Below are positions 46,632-61,823 of a stretch of 64,000 bases of DNA, in pieces (position 1 is the stretch's first letter; each line of letters opens with the position of its first letter). The translations under genes were made by a program, and so were the position numbers. The notes beneath the pieces were generated by a model. That model did no database searches. It was not told where the DNA came from and saw nothing but the letters and a program-made list of their open reading frames with translations. Location: the NCBI GenBank assembly GCA_034620365.1, contig JAQGEQ010000339.1:1039163-1103162 (forward strand), read 5' to 3'. The DNA comes from Pegea sp. RAD2-039. Taxonomy: Eukaryota > Chordata > Thaliacea > Salpida > Salpidae.

Positions 46632-48733
46632 TTATTGTCTATTAGGATATCCAGGTACTTTATCATACAAGGAAAAAGAATGACGTGGAGAAGTTTTATA
46701 ACGTGTTGCATTTGTGACGTTTGTAATCCAATCCATAAAGTATTTTACATCCGTGTAAACACCAGGCTTGCTAGAAATAGCACACCGTCCTCCCCAACTA
46801 GTTATTCCTCTCAAAACAAAAGTTTTCACATCTGATGGTAGAGAGCAGTATAGAGGGCTTCCACTATTACCTTTACATGCATATTTTATGTTACTCTGTA
46901 AAATATAAGATAAGAAACTTTTAAAGTTGATCTAATCAGAAACTAATCTGTTAAAACTTACTGCAGCACAAAACATTCCATCTAAGACTTTATCTTCACC
47001 ATTCGGTCGCAATCCATAGTTTTCACGACAACGAGTTAAGCTCTTTACTCGAACATTAGCTTTTTGAAGATAAATCTTATTTGGGCCAAGCATAGCTGAA
47101 ATAAAGAAGATTAAAAGACGATCATTTAAAAGGTTCTCTCACATGTGTATCTGTTTGTGGTTCTCCATCCAGTAATAACACATTCCCTTCCCCGCTGAAG
47201 ATCAGGAAGTGAATGCATTGGTAAGTTGATTGGCTGAGTGAGATGACTGCAAAAAAGATTGGATGAAAAGTTATAAGAATTGCGTTTAACTAACTTGTAG
47301 TGAATGCATTCATTTCCAACCACTTTGGCTAATTTGATTAAAGCAATATCAGAGGTGGGACTTGAACCTCGCTCATAGTTTGGATGAATATAAATATCTT
47401 CAATTTGAAGATGCTACAAAATCATTCGACAACCATCTACTAATCTCAGGTTAAATTCTGCTCAGACCTGTTCCCATTCCTCTTTTTCATCAGAAGAAGT
47501 ATTGTTTTCTCCATTAAAGATATCTCCCACCCTAACGTGGTGCTCACTGATATAATATTTCTTTGAAGATTTATCAATGCTGAAAACAAACAATCAGATA
47601 AATATTGATTAGGACCAACAGCTTACACTCTATTGAAGCAATGAGCCACCGTCAAAACCCAGCAGCTACTGATTACCACTGCCCCGCATCTATGTTTTAA
47701 AGGCCACCAGGGGCTTGCAATATTTTCCCGAATAGAAGCCTGTTTCACTTTCATTAATTGATTAAAAACAACTTTGGTTTGAAATTTACCTGCCAAGGAA
47801 ACTCTCCTGATTGTGCGCTTGTGCCTCTAACAATCCTTCTTTCCACTAAAAACGATCTGACTCGTTTACCCCAATTGTCTATAAAAAAAAATTTTTTAAA
47901 GGCCATATTTAAATTTTCGATCTGCAAACAAAACTTACTTTCTCCATCAGGGTCTGGATCACAACAATTCCAACATAAAAAACAAAATGAAATGAATAGC
48001 TAATATATTTTAAGAATAATGAATATTACCGTATATAGAAGGTAAATTTATATCATGAGGAATGACGTAAAGATCTTGAAAATTGCCGCTATATCCGCGG
48101 ATTAGTTCAATCTCATCAAACGAGCTCATCTCATACGAAATATTGAAAACAGGAACTTTGTTGAAAATCACTTCAAAATTTTCGCTGTGAACTGAATTGA
48201 AAAATGTTAATCTGTTTGCAATAAAATGCTTTCGCATTTAGTCGATTTTCAAGTAACTATGAAAACGTAACTCACTTTTTATACATAGCTCAAACTGTGC
48301 TTTGGGTTTAATCTCACGGATGAATCTTTTGAATAAACGTCTTGTGATGAAACTACCGGCTTGTGTATTCATACTTTCTGCAAAGAACTACAACAAAGTT
48401 GTTACAATTTCATATCAACTTTTTCTACTAACTTGGTGTCTTCTAGTTCTAAAAGCAATCCTAAGAGGTATACATCGTACACAGCGGGGTGACCTGTCTT
48501 CACCAAACATATTAATTCTAGTATCCCAATTATTAAAAGTTCCCTTAGCTATAATTTCATCTCCGACTTGAAGACGAGAAGTTAGTTTCAGCGAGAGAGT
48601 TCGGTCTGTAAATGAGAAGTCTTAGATGATGTTTCACGAGAATACAGAGTAGTATAAAATGCTTACATGTCGCTGTAGATACTACAGCATAACTTGTAAA
48701 GAAAAGGATCAAAATAACTTCAATTTGCTTCAT
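46632..48733 (-). CDS. Array copy 3: galectin-like / trypsin-like fusion, GNSGS and IVRG
   Basis: Same exon plan; no stop seen in the exons examined. The galectin part has changed loops (AKGTFNNWDTRINMFG and a NTQAGSFITRRLF stretch). The activation site is R|IVRG instead of IVGG. His is kept in LTVAHC and Asp in SDIALI. The Ser motif reads YACKGNSGSP: Ser195 remains, but Asp194, which normally pairs with the freed N-terminus, is Asn, and the S1 position 189 is Tyr. The position before Cys220 is Arg (WGGRCA), and GWG reads GWR. By sequence the 3' half matches copy 5 and the 5' half matches copy 4, so the gene looks like a conversion mosaic. Confidence 0.88.
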
Positions 48734-51719
48734 CAGAAATCGTTTTATTTTAAAATTGAAAAGTAATAATTCAAAAAACGATCACTTTAAAAACATAAAG
48801 AAGTGAATAATTTACTGACAAATGGTTTAAGCAATTTAAACGTTTTTCAGTTTAATCGTTTAAAGACTTAAAAATTTAAAACTAACAATTATTACCCTTT
48901 TCTTAAGATCTATTTTTGTAGGTGACACTCAATCTTAATTAATAAACAATTTATGTCGCCAATCTTTAGTTATTTTAAAATTTAGAGTAGTTTGAAAGGG
49001 TTGTTAGAGTGAACTTTGATAGCTATAAACAAACTTTGCATTTATAACAAGTTTTTATTTGACAGCAAAATATAAATAAAACTTTCTTAATTTTTGAAAC
49101 AGTTCGGTAATTGATTTTATTAAAATCACCGCTGCCTCAAAATGGATTTTAATATCTTACAAGCATCAGTGAATTTTTATCCTTGAATTTCCTTTCTAAG
49201 CATAATGCCGTTAACACTATAAAAAGCTGGCACTGATCACGTGTTTATAGATTAACATTACTTCTGTGAAGATAATCGGAGCCTCAAGACATGGCAAAGT
49301 TATGAATTACAAAATGCTACAAATAAAGAAAAACATAGTTTAATATATCACATGTCAACAAAACTTCTGAATTTATACTTTCATAAGATACCATCAGTTG
49401 TTTTTCTAATTTTTAAAAGTAATAATAAAAAGAAATTTATTTAAGTAGTGAAATATTTTCTATAACAAATCCTTATATAATTTTGGTATTTTATTAGAGA
49501 AAATCAACTTTGTGTCCAATAATAAATAACAATCTAACTTCTTTTACAAAAGTTAAACTTTTTACAAATCTATTTCAATTGATCAAGTTTATTCTGACTC
49601 AATAGATATTGAAAACTACATAGTTTACAACCACTTAATGATGATGTTTTGTTGAAAATGAAGAGTCTATACATATAAAACTTGAAGCTTTCTGTCTTAA
49701 AGCAAGATCAAAAGAAGCCTTATTCAGTAAAAAACCAAATTTCAAAAGAAGAAAAAATTTCTTTGAACAGTTCATAGCGACAAGTGTAATGCGGTAAGAA
49801 ACTGTTTCTACTTTCACGCCCTATTTCTTTTCTAAATTACTTTAATTGTGTTCTGTGCGATAGAATTATCATCATTTTTATTACTACTTCAACCAATAAT
49901 TTCACCTTATTTTCTCGCTTATAAACAAATCTGTCTAAATTCTAGTTTAATTCTTGAGATTTTCCTTGTTTTTAACCTTTGATATTTATGTAGCTTATAA
50001 CCTATCAAACTGGTCATTATTTGCTCTAAAACTGTACCTGGTTTTTTAGATAAACACTAAAGTCAAACACATTAAATAAAAGTAAAGAAATGATAAATAT
50101 ATTATGAAATAAAAATATAACAAGATGATTTTAAAAAGCTGTGAAAAAATGTGTCTAATCTTTCTACAATTTTTTTACTTTAGACATTATTTTAGTTGTT
50201 TTTTGTTTATAGAGATGGTAAAGTTGTTTACTGATGCAAAAAATTTACGGCATTTAATGCTGAGATTTTTATTGTAACAAGTTATAGAAATGAAAGGTTT
50301 TACCAATGAGTCAAACTAGTATTGATAACTATAGATTTTTAGTATTAAAAATGTATGATTATTTAAAGAGAGTTTCTCAGAATCATTAATTTTAGGTATA
50401 AGTTTTGATATAATATATAAGTATAATCTTTACTAAGAGTTTTAAAAATAATCGCTTTTAAAGAAAATCATTAAAAACAAATAAATTGTCCATTAGTCTA
50501 GGATTTGTTATTATGGTATACTTAATATAACTTTTAAAGACACTTACAGAGTTTTGAATTTTTCTATAAATAGAAGTCAGATTTTTATTTGTAACTATTA
50601 ATCTGCCATATCACAATTTTTTATGTAACTTAATTTTATGTAGATTAAACTAATAACATTAAATCATTTTAAGTCAACCAAGATCAATAATTCAAAAGGT
50701 TTCTTAAAACAAACTGCTATTTAAAATAAATGTAATTTATACTTAAATAATCCTTGAAAAGACTGCAAAACAATGTTACCGATTATGGCAACTATCAATT
50801 TCTTGAATTTTTTAAACAGTGATTTTCCCAGTAATAATTAGAAGTATAACTTCCGATGGCTTGATCAGAATTACAAAAAACATTTGGAAACATGTCACGA
50901 TATAACCCTAGTTTTGTAATCAAACTTTTAGATATAACAAACATTAAAAGTATTTTAACTAGATCAATAAGGTAAACTGCAAATTACTAATAATAATGGT
51001 TTCATTTATTGCAGTAAAGTTACTTATCCACTATTCAGAATTTATTTTACTTGCAGTTTTGTTGCATTTCAATTAACTGAAAAGTAGTTTTCATAAAAGA
51101 TGTTAAATAGTTCTAAAACTTATTCATAAAGGTTAATTCAAACATTTATTCTATAAGCCGAGAACATAAATATCATAATTGAGAAGAAATACAGAAACCC
51201 AAAATGCCATTTCTCATAAAAGATAATATGAACACAGTTAATTTCAAGTATAAACATGTAATTTCTATCCGAGTAAATATGGTTTAATTCACAAAATTTA
51301 ATGACCACCAGTTGCTATTAACTCAATTAATTCATAAACTTATTGATAAAAATTAATGACTCATCAAATCGAACTTTATTCAAAAATATTAAGGTGACTA
51401 ACAACAATGATAAGTATACTAACGATACGCGCTACTTACAACACATTCTAATGCCGAAAGACAAAATAGGAAAATGACGAGTAACACATTTACGTCACCG
51501 TCAAAATACTTTACTGCTCTACCACATTCTTCCGAATTAAATGATTAAGCCGACATTAAAGAATTCACATTGTCTTATTACTGCCACCAACAGCAAATAA
51601 CCCCAACAATATTGCTTTGGAGGTACATCTTCAAATGATCTGCCGTTTTTGCCGATCTTTGGGCTGACAGCAGCATTCTTGTAAATTATTAAAGCTCGTC
51701 ATCATTTCCTCATTAGAAA

Positions 51720-53010
51720 CCTGCACACTCAAATCACCCCTCACTTCATCTTCTTGATTTTATCTAGTCATGATTTTGTCATTGGGATTCTCCCCATATC
51801 ACTTGGTGAAACCTGTCAGAAACCATCAAAGAAACTTTGGATTCCCTGCCATCCAAATAGCAGACTCGAGCGTATACCAGGTTAGCCTCTAGCAGTTCAA
51901 CTTTTTTTACCCTATAATTTTCTTTGCTCTTGAGTACAGTGTTTTGCAAGAGTGTCCTTGCAAAGCCAATTTTGGAAAATAAGTCCCAGAGGTGTTCTTC
52001 GACTGAAGCTGAAAAGTCTTGATTGAGGAGCTTTGTTTGTTGATGTACAAACTTCAAACAAAATTAAAAGTCCGTGGTAACACTTGTTCAAATTTTTGGC
52101 TGGTAGATCTCTGAACTATAATTTTTACTTCTCTCTACCTTGTGGGTGGCAGGGAGTTGTCCTACTGCATAAAACTCTTTTTTGTAAAAGATAATCTTTC
52201 AGTGGTCGAGACCTGAATAGATAAGACTTTGAGTTCCAAGCAGTAAAAACCATTTTTCCAAGCAGCTAATAACCGTGTTAGAATCCATCCTAGAGCACGG
52301 AAAAGAAAAAAGGAAATCTAGAAAGCTCGTCAACAATAAACAAGAAAAATACATTCTTAATACTACTCACAATAGGACCCTTAAAATCCACGTTAAATTT
52401 TTCCATTGATAAGAGTGTCATCGCTCATCTGGTAAAACGTTGGGCGAAATTATGAGCAGATTTTGCTCTCATCAAAACATCTCCATATCAGTAAGTGAGT
52501 ATAGGAGGTTTTTGACCTCATCCAGCAACACAAAGTTTGGTGAAGCATCTTAATATCCAATTTTATCGTCGATGTAGTTCCACCGTAAGTCCTTGATAAT
52601 GCGTCTGGCCTTACATTTGTATCTCCTTATAGTATACGAAAAAGATGCTAATTCCATCCTCCAACTCATAGTTTTGGCATTCTTCTTTTTCGACTTTTTC
52701 ATACAGTCTAACATAAACGCAATTGATCTTTGATCTGTTATCAGGAAGATGTACTGCGACAACAGCAAGTAACTCCATTTTTGAACAGATTTGATAATGG
52801 TAGTCGCTTCCTTCTCCACTGCAGGGTATAACAACTCTATCGCTACTCTCTCTAAAACTCTCTATTGCTACATCCTTGGATCACTTTCAACTGTGATTGG
52901 TAAGATTTTATCCATGACCTGTAATGTGGACTTGGCAATATTCTTCTTGAGCTCTTCATATTCCGGGATCTATCTTTCTCCCACAAAGAATTGATGAACC
53001 TTTTCCAGTC
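51720..53010 (-). mobile_element. Ty3/gypsy relic in spacer 3
   Basis: Repeat of the element at 44150-45420: RNase H frame at 52834-52550 and integrase C-terminal frame at 52057-51779, with a few substitutions. It is equally defective. Confidence 0.72.
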
Positions 53011-53024
53011 GTCGTCTTAGCTCT

Positions 53025-53362
53025 CCATCTGTTTGATGAAGCAGTTACCATACCTGCCTACCAAGTGGGTGGTTCTGGGTTTGATTCCAGATGGACACAT
53101 ATCAGTGACAAGAAAAAGACCATTTAATAAGCCCGGGTAGAAAGGCCCCTGTGAGTCTAGTAAAATGATAACACTTCTAGGAGATGCAAAGCTCCGAATT
53201 GAAAAAGTCGGATTTAGAGCCTTGTAGGTAGCTCGTCACTGTACTCAGTGTCATTCTAGTAACTCTTGAGACGCCAGTCCCATGCAGCTTCATCAGTCTG
53301 TCTGTTCTGCTGCATTATCTAGCTGTGGAGGAAAGTGGAATCCTGCTGCATAGGCAAAAACT
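53025..53362 (+). mobile_element. tRNA-derived SINE in spacer 3
   Basis: Same element as at 45430-45770. The B-box-like string reads GGGTTTGATTCC here. One base of the terminal inverted pair is changed (CTGCATAGG). Confidence 0.63.
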
Positions 53363-54225
53363 GGATGTCAATAACTTCTGTCCAATCACATGTATGCTTA
53401 ATTTTTTTATAATGGATTATTATACTCAAGAATCCTTAATTTTCATTGTCGAAAAATTATATCTACTTTAAAAGCCTTAGGGTAAATTAAAACTCAGTTT
53501 ATATATAAATTTTAGTCATTCTAAGTATGTTTTTAGAGTACGAATTAATTTGTTCAAACTATACTGGCTTTGAAAAAAGTAAATGTTTAGTGTCAGCCGG
53601 AATATTCATAATATATTTTGACATATTTGAGCAGGATAAAAACATAATAAATTTTAGTGAATAAATTTTTTCATAACTGGTTACTCAAACTGATAGAGTT
53701 TTATTCTGTGCCATTTTGAATATAAAGCTAAAAAATTTGACTTTCAATAAGCATTATCTACCTTAATGGTTTGTGATTACCCGTGTAAAAAAATGTCTTC
53801 ATTCTAATCGTTAGATTACTTTTCAAATATTTAATGTTAGAAGTATGAAAGAATAAAGAAGTTTTACTTTTACTACATTGCGTACTGTTACTAGCAAGTT
53901 TTGTTTTGAAAGATAAGTTGTAAACTGGATAGGCTTTTAAACATTGTGCTCTCATATGATTCGTCAACAGGATGAGACAAGTAAATTGATAAATAAATTA
54001 AAATCAATTATTAGATCAATTTTTACTACATCTGCAGTGTTTTCAACTAAAGATATCATTATAGTAGAGCTTTTCCAAACATGTTTACATTTCTGTTTAT
54101 TAATTTTCTTATACTTTTTATATCACCTTCTATTTAAAATATTATCAAATTATGAATTTCTTTTATTAGGAATCATTTACAAAACTGTCAACCTATTAGA
54201 AGTATATTTACAGGTGGAAAAAGTT

Positions 54226-56326
54226 TTATTGTCTATTAGGATATCCAGGTACTTTATCAAACAAGGAAAAAGAATGACGTGGAGCAGTTTTATAACGTGT
54301 TGCATTTGTGACGTTTGTAATCCAATCCATAAAGTATTTCACATCCGTGTAAACACCAGGCTTGCTAGAAATAGCACACCCTCCTCCCCAACTAGTTATT
54401 CCTCTCAAAACAAAAGTTTTCACATCTGATGGTAGAGAGCAGTATAGAGGGCTTCCACTATCACCTTTACATGCATATTTTATGTTACTCTGTAAAATAT
54501 AAGATAAGAAACTTTTAAAGTTGATCTAATCAGAAACTAATCTGTTAAAACTTACTGCAGCACAAAACATTCCATCTAAGACTTTATCTTCACCATTCGG
54601 TCGCAATCCATAGTTTTCACGACAACGAGTTAAGCTCTTTACTCGAACATTAGCTTTTTGAAGATAAATCTTATTTGGGCCAAGCATAGCTAAAATAAAG
54701 AAGATTAAAAGACGATTATTTAAAAGGTTCTCTCACATGTGTATCTGTTTGTGGTTCTCCATCCAGTAATAACACATTCCCTTCCCCGCTGAAGATCAGG
54801 AAGTGAATGCATTGGTAAGTTGATTGGCTGAGTGAGATGACTGCAAAAAAATTGGATGAAAAGTTATAAGAATTGCGTTTAACTAACTTGTAGTGAATGC
54901 ATTCATTTCCAACCACTTTGGCTAATTTGATTAAAGCAATATCAGAGGTGGGACTTGAACCTCGCTCATAGTTTGGATGAATATAAATATCTTCAATTTG
55001 AAGATGCTACAAAATCATTCGACAACCATCTACTAATCTCAGGTTAAATTCTGCTCAGACCTGTTCCCATTCCTCTTTTTCATCAGAAAATGTATTGTTT
55101 TCTCCATTAAAGATATCTCCCACCCTAACGTGGTGCTCACTGATATAATATTTCTTTGAAGATTTATCAATGCTGAAAACAAACAATCAGATAAATATTG
55201 ATTAGGACCAACAGCTTACACTCTATTGAAGCAATGAGCCACCGTCAAAACCCAGCAGCTACTGATTACCACTGCCCCGCATCTATGTTTTAAAGGCCAC
55301 CAGGGGCTTGCAATATTTTCCCGAATAGAAGCCTGTTTCACTTTCATTAATTGATTAAAAACAACTTTGGTTTGAAATTTACCTGCCAAGGAAACTCTCC
55401 TGATTGTGCGCTTGTGCCTCTAACAATCCTTCTTTCCACTAAAAACGATCTGACTCGTTTACCCCAATTGTCTATAAAAAAAAATTTTTTAAAGGCCATA
55501 TTTAAATTTTCGATCTGCAAACAAAACTTACTTTCTCCATCAGGGTCTGGATCACAACAATTCCAACATAAAAAACAAAATGAAATGAATAGCTAATATA
55601 TTTTAAGAATAATGAATATTACCGTATATAGAAGGTAAATTTATATCATGAGGAATGACGTAAAGATCTTGAAAATTGCCGCTATATCCGCGGATTAGTT
55701 CAATCTCATCAAACGAGCTCATCTCATACGAAATATTGAAAAGAGGAACTTTGTTGAAAATCACTTCAAAATTTTCGCTGTGAACTGAATTGAAAAATGT
55801 TAATCTGTTTGCAAAAAAATGCTTTCGCATTTAGTCGATTTTCAAGTAACTATGAAAACGTAACTCACTTTTTATGCATAGCTCAAACTGTGCTTTGGGT
55901 TTAATCTCACGGATGAATCTTTTGAATAAACGTCTTGTGATGAAACTACCGGCTTGTGTATTCATACTTTCTGCAAAGAACTACAACAAAGTTGTTACAA
56001 TTTCATATCAACTTTTTCTACTAACTTGGTGTCTTCTAGTTCTAAAAGCAATCCTAAGAGGTATACATCGTACACAGCGGGGTGACCTGTCTTCACCAAA
56101 CATATTAATTCTAGTATCCCAATTATGGAAAGTCCCCTTAGCTATAATTTCATCTCCGACTTGAAGACGAGAAGTTAGTTTCAGCGAGAGAGTTCGGTCT
56201 GTAAATGAGAAGTCTTAGATGATGTTTCACAAGAATACAGAGTAGTATAAGATGCTTACATGTCGCTGTAGATACTACAGCATAACTTGTAAAGAAAAGG
56301 ATCAAAATAACTTCAATTTGCTTCAT
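54226..56326 (-). CDS. Array copy 4: galectin-like / trypsin-like fusion with complete Ser motif
   Basis: Same exon plan. The triad is formally complete: LTVAHC, SDIALI and GDSGSP, with both Asp194 and Ser195, and WGGGCA is normal. It still departs from active S1 enzymes at R|IVRG (Gly18 to Arg), GWR for GWG and Tyr at S1 position 189 (YACKGDSG). The galectin loop reads AKGTFHNWDTRINMFG. The 5' half is almost the same as copy 3. It is the copy most likely to keep some proteolytic ability, with an unusual pocket; specificity for Lys or Arg is not expected without Asp189. Confidence 0.88.
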
Positions 56327-59300
56327 CAGGCAAATCGTTTTATTTTAAAATTGAAAAGTAATAATTCAAAAAACGATCACTTTAAAAACATAAAGAAGTG
56401 AATAATTTACTGACAAATGGTTTAAGCAATTTAAACGTTTTTCAGTTTAATCGTTTAAAGACTTAACAATTTAAAACTAACAATTATTACCCTTTTCTTA
56501 AGATCTATTTTTGTAGGTTACACTCAATCTTAACTAATAAACAATTTATGTCGCCAATCTTTAGTTATTTTAAAATTTAGAGTAGTTTGAAAGGGTTGTT
56601 AGAGTGAACTTTAATAGCTATTAACAAACTTTGCATTTATAACAAGTTTTTATTTGACAGCAAAATATAAATAAAACTTTCTTAATTTTTGAAACAGTTC
56701 GGTAATTGATTTTATTAAAATCACCGCTGCAACAAAATGGCTTTTAATATCTTAGAAGCATCAGTGAATTTTTATCCTTGAATTTCCTTTCTAAGCATAA
56801 TGCAGTTAACACTATAAAAAGCTGGCACTGATCACGTGTTTATAGATTAACATTACTTCTGTGAAGATAATCGGAGCCTCAAGACATGGCAAAGTTATGA
56901 ATTACAAAATGCTACAAATAAAGAAAAACATAGTTTGATATATCACATGTCAACAAAATTTCTAAATTTATACTTACATAAGATACCATCAGTTGTTTTT
57001 CTAATTTTTAAAAGTAATAATAAAAAGAAATTTATTTAAGTAGTGAAATATTTTCTATAACAAATCCTTATATAATTTTGGTATTTTATTAGAGAAAATC
57101 AACTGTTTGTCCAAAGATAAATAACAATCTAATTTTTTACAAAAGTTAAACTTTTTACAAATCTATTTCAATTGATCAAGTTTATTCTGACTCAATAGAT
57201 ATTGAAAACTACATAGTTTACAACCACTTAATGATGATGTTTTGTTGAAAATGAAGAGTCTATACATATAAAACTTGAAGCTTTCTGTCTTAAAGCAAGA
57301 TCAAAAGAAGCCTTATTCAGTAAAAAACAAATTTCAAAATGAGAAAAAATTTCTTTGAACAGTTCATAGCGACTAGTGTAATGTGGTAAGAAACTCTTTC
57401 TACTTTCACGCCCTATTTCTTTTCTAAATTACTTTAATTGTGTTCTGTGCGATAGAATTATCATCAGTTTTATTGCTACTTCAAAGAATAATTTCACCTT
57501 GTTTTCTCGCTTATAAATAAATCTGTCTGAATTCTAGTTTATTTCTTGAGATTTTTTCTTGTTTTTAACCTTTGATATTTATGTAGCTGATAACCTATCA
57601 AACTGGTCATTATTTGGTCTAAAACTATACCTGGTATTTTAGATAAACACTAAAGTCAAACACATTAAATAAAAGTAAAGAAATAATAAATATATTATGA
57701 AATAAATATAAAAAGATGAATTTAAAAAGCTGTAAAAAAATTTGTCTAAACTTTCTACAATTTTTTTACCTTAGACAATATTTTAGTCGTTTTTTGTTTA
57801 TAGAGATGGTAAAGTTGTTTACTGATGCAAAGAATTTACGTCTTTTAATGCTGAGTTTTTTATTGTAACAAGTTATAGAAATGAAATGTTTTACCAATGA
57901 GTCAAACTAGTATTGATAACTATAGATTTTTAATGTTAAAAATGTATGATTATTTAAAAAGAGTTTCTCAGAACCATAAATTTTAGGTATGAGTTTTGAT
58001 ATAATATATAAGTATAATCATTACTAAGAGTTTTAAAAATACTCGCTTTTAAAGAAAATCATTAAAAACAAATAAATTATCCATTAGTCTAGGATTTGTT
58101 ATTATTGTATACTTAATATAACTTTTAAAGACAAACACTTACAGAGTTTTGAATTTTTCTATAAATAGAAGTCAGATTTTTATTTGTAACTAATAATCTG
58201 CCATATCACAATTTTTTATGTAACTTAATTTTATGTAGATTAAACTAATAACATTAAATCATTTTAAGTCAACCAAGATCAATAATCCAAAAGGTTTCTT
58301 AAAACAAACTGCTATTTAAAATAAATATAATTTATACTTAAATAATCCTTGAAAAAACTGCAAAACAATATTACCGATTATGGCAACTATCAATTTCTTG
58401 AATTTTTCAAGCAGTTATTTTCCCAGTAATAATTAGAAGTATAACTTCCGATTGCTTGATCAGAATTACAAAAACCATTTGGAAACATGTCACGATATAA
58501 CCCTAGTTTTGTAATCAAACTTTTAGATATAACAAACATTAAAAGTATTTTAACTAGATCAATAAGGTAAACTGCAAATTACTAATAATAATGGTTTCAT
58601 TTATTGCAGTAAAGTTATGCATCCACAATTTAGAATTTATTTTACTTGTAGTTTTGTTGCATTTCAATTAACTGAAAAGTAGTTTTCATAAAAGATGTTA
58701 AATAGTTCTAAAACTTATTCATAAAGGTTAATTCAAACATTTCTTCCTTAATCCGAGAACATAAATATCATAATTGAGAAGAAATACAGAAACCCAAAAT
58801 GCCATTTCTCATAAAAGATAATATGAACACAGTTAATTTCAAGTATAAACATGTAATTTCTATCCGAGTAAATATGGTTTAATTCACAAAATTCAATGAC
58901 CACCAGTTGCTATTAACTGAATTAATTCATAAACTTATTGATAAAAATTAATGACTCATCAAATCAAACTTTATTCAAAAATATTAAGGTGACTAACAAC
59001 AATGATAAGTATACTAACGATACGCGCTACTTACAACACATTCTAATGCCGAATGACAAAATAGGAAAATGACGAGTATCACATTTACGTCACCGTCAAA
59101 ATACTTTACTGCTCTACCACATTCTTCCAAATTAAATGATTAAGCCGAACATTAAAGAATTCACGTTGTCTTATTACTGCCACCAACAGCAAATAACCCC
59201 AACAATATTGCTTTGGAGGTACATCTTCAAATGATCTGCCGTTTATGCCGATCTTTGGGCTGACAGCAGCATTCTTGTAAACTATTAAAGCTCGTCATCA

Positions 59301-59329
59301 TTTCCTCATTAGAAACCTGCACACTCAAC

Positions 59330-60610
59330 TCACCCCTCACTTCATCTTCTTCCTATCTAGTCATGACTTTTTCATTGGGATTCTCCCTCATCTCACTTGG
59401 TAAAACCTGTCAGAAACCATCAAAGAAACGTTGGATTCCCTTACATCCAAATAGCAGACTCGAGCGTATACCAGGTTAGCCTCTAGCAGTTCAACTTTCT
59501 TTACCCTATAATTTTCTTTGCTCTTGAGTACAGTGTTTTGCATGAGTGTCCTTGCAAAGCCAATTTGGGAAAAAAAGTCCCAGAGGTGTTCTTCGACTGA
59601 AGCTGAAAAGTCTTGATTGAGAGGCTTTGTTTGTTGATGTACAAACTTCAAACAAAATTAAAAGTCCGTGGTAACACTTGTTCAAATTTTTGGCTGGTAG
59701 ATCTCTGAACTTTAATTTTTATTTCTCTTTACCTTGTGGGTGGCAGGGAGTTGTCCTACTGCATAAAACTCTTTTTTGTAAGACATCATTTTTCAGTTGT
59801 CGAGACCTGAATGGATATGACTGCGAGTTCTAAGCAATGAAAACCATCTTTCCAAGCAGCTGATAACCGTGTTAGAATCCATCCTAGAGCACGGAAAAGA
59901 AAAAAGGAAATCTAGAAAGCTCGTCAACAATAAACAAGAAAAATACATTCTTAATACTACTCACAATAGGGCCCTTAAAATCCACGTTAAATTTTTCCAT
60001 TGATAAGAGTGTCATCGCTCATCTGGTAAAACGTTGGGCGAAATTATGAGCAGATTTTGCTCTCATCAAAACATCTCCATATCAGTAAGTGAGTATAGGA
60101 GGTTTTTGACCTCATCCAGCAACACAAAGTTTGGTGAAGCATCTTAATATCCAATTTTATCGTTGATGTAGTTCCACCGTAAGTCCTTGATAATGCGTCT
60201 GGCCTTACATTTGTATCTCCTTATAGTATACGAAAAAGATGCTAATTCAATCCTCCAACTCATAGTTTTGGCATTCTTCGTTTTCGACTTTTTCTTACAG
60301 TCTAACATAAACGTAATTGATCTTTGATCTGTTATCAGGAAGATGTACTGCGACAACAGCAAGTAACTCCATTTTTGAACAGATTTGATAATGGTAGTCG
60401 CTTCCTTCTCCACTGCAGGGTATAACAACTCTATCGCTACTCTCTCTAAAACTCTCTATTGCTACATACTTCCATCACTTTCAACTCTGATTGGTAAGAT
60501 TTTATCCATGACCTGTAATGTGGCCTTGGCAATATTCTTCTTGAGCTCTTCATATTCCGGGATCTATCTTTCTCCCACAAAGAACTGATGAACCTTTTTC
60601 AGTCGTCGTC
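59330..60610 (-). mobile_element. Ty3/gypsy relic in spacer 4
   Basis: Third copy: RNase H frame at 60428-60144 and integrase C-terminal frame at 59651-59388. By eye the spacer containing it is closer to spacer 2 than to spacer 3. Confidence 0.72.
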
Positions 60611-60614
60611 TTAG

Positions 60615-60955
60615 CTCTCCATCTGTTTGATGAAGCAGTTACCATACCTGCCTACCAAGTGGGTGGTTCCGGGTTTGATTCCAGATGGACACATATCAGT
60701 GACAAGGAAAAGACCATTTAATAAGCCCAGGTAGAAAGGCCCCTGTGAGTCTAGTAAAATGACAACACTTCTAGGAGATGCAAACCTCCGAATTAAAAAA
60801 GTCGGATTGAGAGCCTTGTAGGTAGCTCGTCACTGTACTCAGTGTCATTCTAGTAACTCTTGAGACGCCAGTCCCATGCAGCTTCATCAGTCTGTCTGTT
60901 CTGCTGCATTATCTAGCTGTGGAGGAAAGTGGAATCCTGCTGCATAGGTAAAAAC
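60615..60955 (+). mobile_element. tRNA-derived SINE in spacer 4
   Basis: Same element as in spacers 2 and 3, with B-box-like GGGTTTGATTCC and the end CTGCATAGG as in spacer 3. Confidence 0.63.
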
Positions 60956-61823
60956 TGGATGTCAATAACTTCTGTCCAATCACATGTATGCTTAATTTTT
61001 TTATAATGGATTATTATACTCAAAAATCCTTAATTTTCATTGACGAAAAATTATGTCTACTTTAAAAGCCTTATGGTAAATTAAAAATCAGTTTATATAT
61101 AAATTTTAGTCATTCTAAGTATGTTTTTAGAGTACAAATAAATGTGTTCAAACTATACTGGCTTTGAAAAAAGTAAATGTTTAGTGTCAGCATGAATATT
61201 CATAATATATTTTGACATATTTGAGCAGGATAAAAACATAATAAATTTTAGTGAATAAATCTTTTCATAACTGGTTACTCAAACTGATAGAGTTTTATTC
61301 TGTGCCATTTTGAATATGAAGCTAAAAAATTTGACCCTTCTTCAGTAAGCAATATCTACCTTAATGGTTTGTGATTACCTGTGTAAAAAAATGTCTTCAT
61401 TTTAATCGTTAGATTACTTTTCAAATATTTAATGTTAGAAGTATGAAAAAATAAAGAAGTTTTACTTTTACTACATTGCGTACTGTTACTAGCAAGTTTT
61501 GTTTTGAAAGATAAATTGTAAACTGGATAAGCTTTTAAACATTGTGCTCTCATATGATTCGTCAACAGGATGAGACAAGTAAATTGATAAATAAATTAAA
61601 ATAAATTATTAGATCAATTTTTACTACATCTGCAGTGTTTTCAACTAAAGATATCATTATAGTAGAGCTTTTCCAAACATGTTTACATTTCTGTTTATTA
61701 ATTTTCTTATACTTTTTATATCACCTTCTATTTAAAATATTATCAAATTATGAATTTACTTTATTAGGAATCATTTACAAAACTGTCAACATATTAGAAG
61801 TATATTTACAGGTGGAAAAAGTT

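Noticed and set aside
46443-46835. Plus-strand ORFs of 130-161 codons (also 53944-54429, 61635-62027) with a hydrophobic N-terminal part
   Set aside because: They are antisense to the last exon and 3' flank of the protease copies. They recur only because the unit is duplicated.
47758-48003. Plus-strand 81-codon ORF repeated at 55351-55596
   Set aside because: Antisense shadow of the linker and activation-site exons of copies 3 and 4.
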